From: a virus
Reading direction: 5' to 3' (one strand)
Virus record (IMG/VR): IMGVR_UViG_3300020020_000103
Span: 1-37,959 of that record
DNA length: 37,959 nucleotides
Each line of letters opens with the position of its first letter. Position 1 is the first letter of the stretch. Of the stretch, positions 32,418-37,959 are shown one piece after another. The position numbers were made by a program, and so were the translations under genes. Under the pieces are notes generated by a model. The model ran no database searches and was not told the DNA's origin. It saw only the letters and a program-made list of their open reading frames with translations.

Positions 32418-32590
32418 TGAAGAAAAAAGAAAGAATAGAAGCAAAACTGCAAAAAATGAATGTTGAATTTAACGAGTTACATCGCAAAGCTAAACACATA
32501 AAACAGGATATGGCAAAATTAAGGGCAGAATATGATAACACCCCGGCAAATGTAGAAGAAAGAATTGATGAACTTATTATGAAAACATGA
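32417..32590 (+). CDS. Small coiled-coil protein, 57 residues
   Basis: The start overlaps the preceding stop (TAATG). The product is highly charged and helical (KERIEAKLQKMNVEFNEL), typical of a short coiled coil. ATGA overlap with the next gene at 32587 supports translation. Function unknown. Confidence 0.6.
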   Translation: MKKKERIEAKLQKMNVEFNELHRKAKHIKQDMAKLRAEYDNTPANVEERIDELIMKT

Positions 32591-32832
32591 AAAACATCCT
32601 TATTATATCGCTCTTAATGCTTACTACCTGTATAGGTCATAAAGAAATACAAGTAAGGCATATCTATCTAACGGTAATGGATATTGAAATAAAAGAGCGG
32701 TATAATCAGGAGTTAAAAATATGGGTGCATTTCAAAGGTGATAACCGGGTAGATTATTATATGGAGGCTAACCTGGCAGATAGCACTTTTTACAGAGTTG
32801 ACAGTGTTCACCCTTTCCTTGTAAATCGTTAA
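32587..32832 (+). CDS. Putative small lipoprotein, 81 residues
   Basis: The N-terminus (MKNILIISLLMLTTC) ends in a Cys after a hydrophobic stretch, as in lipoprotein signals. The mature part is beta-rich (RHIYLTVMDIEIKERY, ELKIWVHFKGD). Small phage lipoproteins at this place can act as outer-membrane spanins or superinfection-exclusion factors. No family match is recognised. Confidence 0.6.
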   Translation: MKNILIISLLMLTTCIGHKEIQVRHIYLTVMDIEIKERYNQELKIWVHFKGDNRVDYYMEANLADSTFYRVDSVHPFLVNR

Positions 32833-32834
32833 AT

Positions 32835-33050
32835 ATGAAAATAGAACAATCATATTTCCAGCAAATAAATACACTTGATGTATTCAATGAAAGGTTTAAA
32901 CTAATAAAGCAAAGGGTAACAATACCCGCACCAACAACAGCCGAAGAGCGAAAGCAATTAAGAAAAATGTATGTGGAGTTATTAAAATATTACAGGGAGC
33001 AGATAAAAGAAATAAAAGAAAATATTTTACCACGATTAACACAAGGGTAA
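32835..33050 (+). CDS. Hypothetical helical protein, 71 residues
   Basis: The product is helical, with VFNERFKLIKQR and AEERKQLRKMYVELLKYY segments, and has no recognised domain. It starts two bases after the previous stop and overlaps the next start by one base, in step with the operon. Confidence 0.6.
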   Translation: MKIEQSYFQQINTLDVFNERFKLIKQRVTIPAPTTAEERKQLRKMYVELLKYYREQIKEIKENILPRLTQG

Positions 33051-33343
33051 TGGTGCACACTCAAAAAAGGCTGAAATTTAGAAGGGTTAAAGGTCTTAGG
33101 GATGATACCGGCGTTAAACTGCATGGGTTAGCAGATTATTACCCACTTCGGATTGAGAAGAAATTAAAAGGTAAAAAAGAACTTGAAATTTACCTGCATG
33201 AAATGTTGCACTATATCTACCCTTTAGCAGAAGAGGAAGAGGTTGAAAGGATAGCAATTGTAATGTGCAATACTTTATGGTTTGAAGGTTTTAGAAAAGT
33301 TGACAATAGCAATACGATTCCTATGCAAGATGGTTCTTTATAG
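33050..33343 (+). CDS. Small HExxH metallopeptidase-like protein
   Basis: The 97-residue protein contains LHEMLHYIYP with H50, E51 and H54 forming an HExxH zinc motif, followed by AEEEEVERIAIVMCNTLW. The short size and charged context resemble small phage metallopeptidases of the SprT or minimal gluzincin-like types. Catalysis is inferred from the motif alone. It is the last gene before the terminator at 33379. Confidence 0.65.
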   Translation: MVHTQKRLKFRRVKGLRDDTGVKLHGLADYYPLRIEKKLKGKKELEIYLHEMLHYIYPLAEEEEVERIAIVMCNTLWFEGFRKVDNSNTIPMQDGSL

Positions 33344-33378
33344 CAGCAGTTGGTTTTTTCATACTTTGGTTATTAATT

Positions 33379-33406
33379 GCCCCTTTATTCTTATCGGGGC
33401 TTTTTT
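33379..33406 (+). terminator. Terminator at the end of the late gene block
   Basis: GCCCC (33379-33383) pairs with GGGGC (33396-33400) across a 12-base loop, followed directly by six T. It separates the late/lysis genes from the early block that starts at 33588. Confidence 0.7.
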
Positions 33407-33448
33407 ATATCCGGCCAAAACTAACTTTTTTAGCACACATTTGGCGGT

Positions 33449-33465
33449 GTTCACGATCCGTGAAC
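33449..33465. promoter_or_regulatory. Perfect palindrome GTTCACG-ATC-CGTGAAC
   Basis: A 7+3+7 perfect inverted repeat lies between the late terminator and the early promoter. Its form fits a dimeric HTH repressor operator. It is too short and not followed by a T run close enough to be a strong terminator. The regulator is not identified. Confidence 0.5.
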
Positions 33466-33506
33466 AAAGGTATTTTTAACGTCTTTTAATATTCCGTTTA
33501 CCATTA

Positions 33507-33521
33507 TGCAACAATGTTGCA
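33507..33521. promoter_or_regulatory. Inverted repeat TGCAAC-AAT-GTTGCA
   Basis: A 6+3+6 perfect inverted repeat sits 18 bases upstream of the -33 element of the next promoter, a good place for an operator or activator site. Confidence 0.45.
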
Positions 33522-33539
33522 ATAATAAATTTTGTTTAT

Positions 33540-33571
33540 TTTGAGTTTTGCAAAATATATTATTATGTTTG
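33540..33571 (+). promoter_or_regulatory. Promoter of the helicase-methyltransferase gene
   Basis: TTTG (33540-33543) and TATGTTTG (33564-33571) are 20 bases apart, matching the Bacteroidota TTTG/TAnnTTTG promoter. The ATG is 16 bases after the -7 element. Confidence 0.75.
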
Positions 33572-33587
33572 TAAAAAAAAATAACAA

Positions 33588-35774
33588 ATGACAGATTACC
33601 AATCGTTTTTAGAAAGTAAACAAAAGGCACATATTTACTCAGGGTTTGATATTGATGAAGGCGAATTAAACCAGCTAATGTTCCCTTTTCAAAAGTTTAT
33701 TGTTAAACGGGCTTTAAGAGCGGGGAAGTACGCAATATTCGCTGATTGCGGTTTAGGTAAAACTTTAATGCAGATTGAATGGGCTCATAAGGTTAATCAG
33801 GAAACTAATAAACCTGTTTTGATATTAGCGCCATTAGCGGTTGCCGGCCAAACTATTTTGGAGGGTAAAAAATTCCATATTGATGTTTGTAAATATGATG
33901 GCAGTAACTCACCAATTCAGATTACCAACTACGAACAATTAGAAAATATTGATACATCTATTTTTTCAGGTATCGTTTTAGATGAATCAAGTATTTTGAA
34001 AAACTTTGAAGGGGCAACCAAAAAACTTATTTTGGATTTATTTGCCAATACTCCTTATAAACTCGCTTGTACTGCAACACCTTCGCCAAACGACCCGATG
34101 GAATTAGGGAACCATAGCGAATTTTTAGACGTAATGGGCCGTAATGAAATGTTAGCAATGTACTTTGTTCACGATGGAGGGGAAACGGCCAAATGGCGTT
34201 TAAAAGGTCATGCTACAAAGTTATTTTATCAATTCATTGGTACGTGGGCTATCATGTTAAATAAACCACAGGATATTGGTTTTACTATGGATGGGTATAA
34301 TTTACCATCATTGAATTTGGTTGAAAGGCAAATTGCCACCCCTAAACGGGATAATGGATCGTTATTCAATGATGCGATTATTTCAGCAACAAATTTCAAT
34401 GCAGAATTAAGGCTAACTAAAAAGCAAAGACTGGATGAGGTTGTAAGGATTATAAATAGCAGACCGGATGAAAATTTTATCATTTGGATTAAGCAGAATG
34501 AAGAAGGGGAAATGCTTAAAAAATTATTACCGGAAGCAATCGAAGTAAAAGGTGCCGATAGTAACGAATGGAAAGAAAAGCATTTGTTAGGTTTTGCAGA
34601 AAACAAGTTTAGAATTTTAATCAGCAAAACAAAGATTGCATCTTTCGGGATGAACTACCAAAATTGCCGTAACCAAATATTCGCTTCATTGGATTTTAGC
34701 TTTGAAGGTTTATACCAGGCAATCCGCAGATCATACCGTTTCGGGCAAAAAAACGAGGTTAATATCTACCTTATCACAACTGATACCATGAGTAATGTAA
34801 GGCAATCTATTGATAATAAACAAAAACAATTTGAAATTATGCAAGACGAAATGAGTAAAGCTATAAACGCTAACCTGAATAATAAGTTAATGCAATCTGC
34901 AGATTACGATATTGAAGAAGTTAAAAATGAATGGTATCAAATAAAGCGTGGTGATTGTGTTCAGCTTATCCCTGAGCTTGAAAATGAAAGTGTAGGGTTA
35001 AGTGTTTTCTCCCCGCCATTTGCAGAGCTTTACACATACAGCAGCCATTTGGAAGATATGGGTAATTCAAAGGATTATAACGAATTTTTAAAGCAGTTTG
35101 GTTTTCTTATAAAAGAACTCCATAGGGTAATGATGCAAGGTAGAAATGTAGCGGTTCATTGTATGGATTTGCCGGTACAAAAAGGGAAACATGGGTTTAT
35201 CGGATTGCGTGATTTTAGCGGGTTACTTTTAAAGGCTTTTGAAGATGCTGGGTTTGTTTATGCTAGCAGGGTAACCATTTGGAAAGATCCGGTTGTTGAA
35301 ATGCAAAGGACTAAGGCATTAGGATTGCTTCATAAGCAAGTAAAAAAAGACAGCACCATGAGCAGGGTTGGCATTCCTGACTATGTAATGATTTTTAGAA
35401 AGGATGGCGAAAGATCAAACCCAGTAACCAATACTGATATCCCGGTTGACCTTTGGCAGAAATATGCTAGCCCTGTGTGGATGGATATCAATTATGGTAA
35501 CACTCTGCAGGGGTTTAGAAATGGCCGCGACGACAACGATGAAAAGCATATTTGCCCTTTACAGCTTGAAACTATCGAAAGGCTAATTCATCTTTACAGC
35601 AACAAAGGAGATACAATATTTACTCCATTTATGGGCATTGGCAGTGAAGTTTACCAGGCAGTAAAAATGGGCCGCAAAGGGGTTGGATTTGAATTAAAAG
35701 AAAGCTATTATGACTTAGCCAAATCAAATCTTGCATCATGCGTAGAAAGTAAAAAACAATTATCTTTAATATAA
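33588..35774 (+). CDS. Helicase-DNA methyltransferase fusion
   Basis: This 728-residue protein joins two enzymes. Residues 1-430 form an SF2/SNF2-like helicase: Walker A ADCGLGKT at 52-59, LDES at 131-134, TATP at 162-165, and QAIRRSYRFGQ near 377-387 as motif VI. Residues 445-728 form an amino-methyltransferase with SPPF (475-478) as catalytic motif IV and FTPFMGIGSEVYQAV near 678-692 as the SAM-binding FxGxGS motif. This order (IV before I) is the beta class of N4C/N6A enzymes. It likely modifies phage DNA against host restriction, possibly coupled to replication or translocation. No restriction nuclease partner is encoded nearby. Confidence 0.9.
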   Translation: MTDYQSFLESKQKAHIYSGFDIDEGELNQLMFPFQKFIVKRALRAGKYAIFADCGLGKTLMQIEWAHKVNQETNKPVLILAPLAVAGQTILEGKKFHIDVCKYDGSNSPIQITNYEQLENIDTSIFSGIVLDESSILKNFEGATKKLILDLFANTPYKLACTATPSPNDPMELGNHSEFLDVMGRNEMLAMYFVHDGGETAKWRLKGHATKLFYQFIGTWAIMLNKPQDIGFTMDGYNLPSLNLVERQIATPKRDNGSLFNDAIISATNFNAELRLTKKQRLDEVVRIINSRPDENFIIWIKQNEEGEMLKKLLPEAIEVKGADSNEWKEKHLLGFAENKFRILISKTKIASFGMNYQNCRNQIFASLDFSFEGLYQAIRRSYRFGQKNEVNIYLITTDTMSNVRQSIDNKQKQFEIMQDEMSKAINANLNNKLMQSADYDIEEVKNEWYQIKRGDCVQLIPELENESVGLSVFSPPFAELYTYSSHLEDMGNSKDYNEFLKQFGFLIKELHRVMMQGRNVAVHCMDLPVQKGKHGFIGLRDFSGLLLKAFEDAGFVYASRVTIWKDPVVEMQRTKALGLLHKQVKKDSTMSRVGIPDYVMIFRKDGERSNPVTNTDIPVDLWQKYASPVWMDINYGNTLQGFRNGRDDNDEKHICPLQLETIERLIHLYSNKGDTIFTPFMGIGSEVYQAVKMGRKGVGFELKESYYDLAKSNLASCVESKKQLSLI

Positions 35775-35779
35775 AAAAT

Positions 35780-35947
35780 ATGATCATGAAAAAGAAAGCC
35801 GGAAGGCCTAGAAAAAAAGAAAAGGTAACTTTAATGGCTGCTTATTTGCTACCAAAAGAGAAAAGGTATATCGTAAAAAAATACGGATCATTAACCGCTG
35901 GGGTTAGGTCCCTCTTATTAGAAAAAGATGAAGAAAAAAATATTTAA
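35780..35947 (+). CDS. Small basic RHH-like DNA-binding protein
   Basis: The 55-residue product starts with a basic leader (KKKAGRPRKKEKV) and continues LMAAYLLPKEKRYIVKKYG and SLTAGVRSLLLEK, like short strand-helix-helix regulators. The start may be ATG 35780 or 35786. It lies right after the helicase-methyltransferase gene and before a new promoter, so it may regulate one of them. Pattern-based call. Confidence 0.6.
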   Translation: MIMKKKAGRPRKKEKVTLMAAYLLPKEKRYIVKKYGSLTAGVRSLLLEKDEEKNI

Positions 35948-35954
35948 TAAATAA

Positions 35955-35986
35955 TTTGGTATTATGCAAAATAGTTTTTACATTTG
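35955..35986 (+). promoter_or_regulatory. Bacteroidota-type promoter
   Basis: TTTG (35955-35958), 20 bases, then TACATTTG (35979-35986), followed by an A/T leader and the ATG at 36005. Same spacing as the promoter at 33540. Confidence 0.72.
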
Positions 35987-36004
35987 ATTTATAAATAAAA
36001 ATAA

Positions 36005-36187
36005 ATGAAACTCTTAATCGCTCTTTTTATTCTCGCTTCCTGCCAAACAACAAAGCCAATAATACAGGGGGATAAACTAATGGTTGATGATAGCGCATAC
36101 CAAATTCATAAATCTGAGGCCGGGCGTAGTTACATAATTAAGGACGGTAAGAGGGTAAACATTTTCAGATACGAACCAAAAAAATAA
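36005..36187 (+). CDS. Putative small lipoprotein, 60 residues
   Basis: The N-terminus MKLLIALFILASC is a clear lipobox-type signal. The mature part is about 48 residues (SEAGRSYIIKDGKRVNIF). It is the first gene after a strong promoter, so it is likely expressed early. Early phage lipoproteins sometimes block superinfection, but that is only a possibility. Confidence 0.68.
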   Translation: MKLLIALFILASCQTTKPIIQGDKLMVDDSAYQIHKSEAGRSYIIKDGKRVNIFRYEPKK

Positions 36188-36192
36188 AGATC

Positions 36193-36396
36193 ATGTCAAT
36201 GAAAAGCAAATTAGCAGAACTATTAATCGCTTCATCTATTATGGGTGGATTAAGCACCCCAATCGGTGGCGCAATAAATAGAAAAACAACTGAGCCAAAT
36301 GGCAACAGCCGGAGAAAGCATAAGGAAAATGTAAAGCGGAAAAAGTTAAGACGAATATCAAAAATATCAAAACAAATAAATCGCAAAGCAGCTTAA
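36193..36396 (+). CDS. Small basic protein, 67 residues
   Basis: The N-terminal 30 residues are mildly hydrophobic (LAELLIASSIMGGLSTPIGG). The second half is very basic (RRKHKENVKRKKLRRISK). This could bind nucleic acid or membranes. It is 5 bases after the lipoprotein gene. No family is recognised. Confidence 0.55.
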   Translation: MSMKSKLAELLIASSIMGGLSTPIGGAINRKTTEPNGNSRRKHKENVKRKKLRRISKISKQINRKAA

Positions 36397-36406
36397 ATAA
36401 TTAGCC

Positions 36407-36670
36407 ATGATTATTACCACCCAAATAGAATTCATGGACACCGAAGGAGACTTCGATTGTTTTGACGCAGAACTCGAAGGGAACCCGGTAATGCAAGATG
36501 ATAGTTACAGTGACGAATACGGGTTAGTAAAGATTGAACCCTACTTCGTTTTGGATGGTGATGTAACCTGGAAAAGAAAAGATTATACCGATCTGCAAAA
36601 CTGCCAGATCGCGGACTATATAAAGGCCAACACAAAAGCTATTGAGGAACTGTTTTTTAATGCATTTTAA
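36407..36670 (+). CDS. Acidic hypothetical protein, 87 residues
   Basis: The product is strongly acidic (FMDTEGDFDCFDAELEG, MQDDSYSDEYG) with a beta-rich middle (VKIEPYFVLDGDVTW) and a C-terminal helix. Small acidic early phage proteins are often DNA mimics or inhibitors, but nothing here proves that. Followed by a hairpin at 36736. Confidence 0.6.
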   Translation: MIITTQIEFMDTEGDFDCFDAELEGNPVMQDDSYSDEYGLVKIEPYFVLDGDVTWKRKDYTDLQNCQIADYIKANTKAIEELFFNAF

Positions 36671-36735
36671 GAAAAGAGACTCCTATAATTGAAAGACCAA
36701 ACACCTTATTAACCCAAAGAGTTTTAGCCCATTTT

Positions 36736-36754
36736 AAGGTGGTGGGCACCTTTT
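36736..36754 (+). terminator. Possible weak terminator hairpin
   Basis: AAGGTG (36736-36741) and CACCTT (36747-36752) pair around a 5-base loop, and the T run TTTT covers 36751-36754. It lies in a 96-base gap without another gene. Confidence 0.5.
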
Positions 36755-36766
36755 AAAATTATCGTC

Positions 36767-36910
36767 ATGTTTATAATGTTATCAAAAAAAGAATTACTGG
36801 AGTGGCAGATATGGTTTTATGAAAAAAGATTAAGTGAAGAAATAAGGCCAGAGGGTAAACGCTTTTTAAAAACACAATTATTCAACTTAAAAAATAAACG
36901 GTTATGCTAG
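36767..36910 (+). CDS. Hypothetical helical protein, 47 residues
   Basis: A short frame rich in Lys, Leu and Trp (LSKKELLEWQIWFYEKRL) fills the gap after the hairpin and overlaps the next start by 7 bases. No domain is recognised. Confidence 0.5.
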   Translation: MFIMLSKKELLEWQIWFYEKRLSEEIRPEGKRFLKTQLFNLKNKRLC

Positions 36911-37221
36911 TCAAATCAGTTACAACACAGGAAGTCATTTCACAAATTGAAGTAAAGACACCAAGCTTTTGGAAGTATAAAGACGGCAAGGCATTAGCCG
37001 CGATTTATTCAGAAGAAAAAACAGTTTTAATTGAGATTCCAACTGACACCTACGCTGATATATATACTTGCCCTTACTCATCAATATATGCCCCCTGGCG
37101 AATATTTGAGGGCGTTGAGATAACAGAACAGGCGTTTAATGCTGTTAGGGCAGATGTGATATTTAAGGTTGCCGGTGTTGAAATATGCGAACCAAATTTG
37201 ATTACCTCTGAAACCAACTAA
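36904..37221 (+). CDS. Hypothetical protein, 105 residues
   Basis: The protein begins with a strand and helix (LVKSVTTQEVISQIEVKTPS) and contains many aromatic residues in YTCPYSSIYAPWRIFEG. It is beta-rich without a known motif and lies in the early gene series before the recombinase. Confidence 0.6.
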   Translation: MLVKSVTTQEVISQIEVKTPSFWKYKDGKALAAIYSEEKTVLIEIPTDTYADIYTCPYSSIYAPWRIFEGVEITEQAFNAVRADVIFKVAGVEICEPNLITSETN

Positions 37222-37223
37222 CC

Positions 37224-37445
37224 ATGCAAACCTTAACATTCAACTTGCCTTTAGTAGAGTTATTCTGGATATGTGTTTCATTGTTCCTTTTAACATTGAT
37301 AACAGCGTTTTATTATATCATGATACAACCAAAACAGCATGAGAAAATTGAAAGTCGGAGACCCACCAAAAAAGAAATTGACTATAGGTTTGATAAAAAT
37401 GATCCTTTCTCAGAAACGGAACTCCAGGGACTTGGCAATAACTAG
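37224..37445 (+). CDS. Single-pass membrane protein, 73 residues
   Basis: Residues 8-33 form a membrane helix (ELFWICVSLFLLTLITAFYY), followed by a charged cytoplasmic-type tail (KIESRRPTKKEIDYRFDK). It is two bases after the preceding stop. Function unknown; immunity or exclusion roles are common for such proteins. Confidence 0.6.
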   Translation: MQTLTFNLPLVELFWICVSLFLLTLITAFYYIMIQPKQHEKIESRRPTKKEIDYRFDKNDPFSETELQGLGNN

Positions 37446-37475
37446 GCTTTTCAACATCGAACTAAATAAAAACCA

Positions 37476-37700
37476 ATGAACATAAATATCAACATACACC
37501 ACCACGAAAGCAACCCTTCGCATGTGGATATGGAAAGAATTTTTTCACTTTTAAATACAATCCAAATGACAGAACAGGAAGTTCTTGACAGAATCGAAGC
37601 CTCAAACTCTAAGGCTGAAAAAAACAAAGCTGAAGTTATCGCGGTAGTCGCAGAATTAAAAGATGCAATTGCAAAGCAGGCTATTTTAATCAAATGCTAA
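37476..37700 (+). CDS. Hypothetical coiled-coil protein, 74 residues
   Basis: The N-terminus is Asn, Ile and His-rich (NININIHHHESNPSH), followed by a helix with heptad-like pattern (LDRIEASNSKAEKNKAEVIA). It lies directly before the ERF gene, where a small partner of recombination could be, but this is unproven. Confidence 0.6.
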   Translation: MNININIHHHESNPSHVDMERIFSLLNTIQMTEQEVLDRIEASNSKAEKNKAEVIAVVAELKDAIAKQAILIKC

Positions 37701-37712
37701 ACATTAAAGATA

Positions 37713-37959
37713 ATGGAAAAGAGCGAATCTATCAAAAACATAGCAACCGCATTATTGATCTTTCAGATGAAAGTTGATAAGGTTGGAAAGGATGCCACAA
37801 ACCCATTTTTTAAATCAAAGTACGCCAGCCTATCAAATATACAGGACGCTATTTTGATACCGTTAAATGAATCAGGATTAAGCTACATGCAATTTCCTGA
37901 CGGGCAGTATGGGTTAACTACAATTATAATGCACGAATCTGGCGAGTGGTTGCAAAGTA
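37713..37959 (+). CDS. erf: ERF-family single-strand annealing protein, 3' partial
   Basis: The visible 82 residues match the ERF family start: TALLIFQMKVDKVGKDATNP, then FFKSKYASLSNIQDAI, GLSYMQFPDG and TTIIMHESGEWL. ERF proteins bind and anneal single-stranded DNA in phage recombination and replication. The reading frame runs off the window end. This places the recombination/replication module to the right. Confidence 0.88.
   Translation, partial: MEKSESIKNIATALLIFQMKVDKVGKDATNPFFKSKYASLSNIQDAILIPLNESGLSYMQFPDGQYGLTTIIMHESGEWLQS

Noticed and set aside
33282-33479. 65-codon plus-strand ORF across the late terminator
   Set aside because: It starts at a TTG inside the HExxH gene and runs through the terminator hairpin and palindrome; no domain.
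1-37959. tRNA genes, CRISPR arrays and insertion sequences
   Set aside because: I saw no cloverleaf-like segments, no regularly spaced repeats and no transposase; subtle tRNAs could be missed without a scan.

Overview
This window is part of a tailed-phage genome (a free phage or a prophage; no integrase or bacterial flank is visible) with HK97-type siphovirus morphology: HK97-like portal, prohead protease, capsid and connectors, a tape measure gene, and no contractile sheath gene. The host is probably a member of Bacteroidota, perhaps Sphingobacteriaceae-like. Start codons lack Shine-Dalgarno sequences and sit in A/T-rich leaders. The clearest promoters have the Bacteroidota form TTTG-N18..20-TAnnTTTG. 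Several exported proteins have lipoprotein or Sec signals. Genes are tightly packed and many neighbours share ATGA or TAATG overlaps.

Layout. (1) 1-4571 is an accessory block before the terminase: two glycosyltransferase-like proteins, a short DegT-type aminotransferase, a GDP-mannose dehydratase relative missing its catalytic segment, a methyltransferase, an HNH homing endonuclease, and a DUF2829/Tad2-like protein (candidate anti-Thoeris). (2) 4552-7390 holds the large terminase and portal. (3) 7382-8232 is a minus-strand cassette of four small genes with its own promoter. (4) 8352-9935 is a MuF-type minor head protein interrupted by a 279-residue intein. (5) 9925-10908 is a second minus-strand cassette: an RHH-like protein, a GIY-YIG nuclease and a hypothetical protein. 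(6) 11007-20639 runs from prohead protease and capsid through connectors, tail tube, frameshifted tail chaperone and tape measure to distal tail proteins. (7) 20641-29717 encodes large spike or adhesin proteins, several with N-terminal signal peptides. (8) 29719-31553 is a lysis region (membrane proteins, spanin-like protein, GH19-like endolysin), followed by a metallophosphoesterase and small genes. (9) 33344-33587 is a regulatory gap with a terminator, two inverted repeats and a promoter. (10) 33588-37959 begins an early/DNA-metabolism module: a helicase-methyltransferase fusion, small proteins, and the start of an ERF-family annealing protein.

The most notable system is in the MuF gene. 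The intein sits exactly inside the conserved N|CRC motif and has splicing blocks at both ends, but no homing endonuclease in its own reading frame. Instead the opposite strand of the intein carries a 250-codon ORF that reads as a complete HTH plus Vsr/DUF559-like (PD-(D/E)XK) homing endonuclease. The two ORFs are in exact codon-on-codon antisense register. The antisense ORF spans most of the intein and is bounded by TTA (Leu) codons of the intein, which read as TAA on the other strand. The intein uses no TTA, CTA or TCA codons in between. The minus-strand cassette just upstream offers a plausible route for its expression.

A second clear recoding signal is an A_AAA_AAG slippery heptamer that joins the two tail assembly chaperone frames, as in lambda G/GT. 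Functional calls rest on motif recognition by eye; no database search was run.
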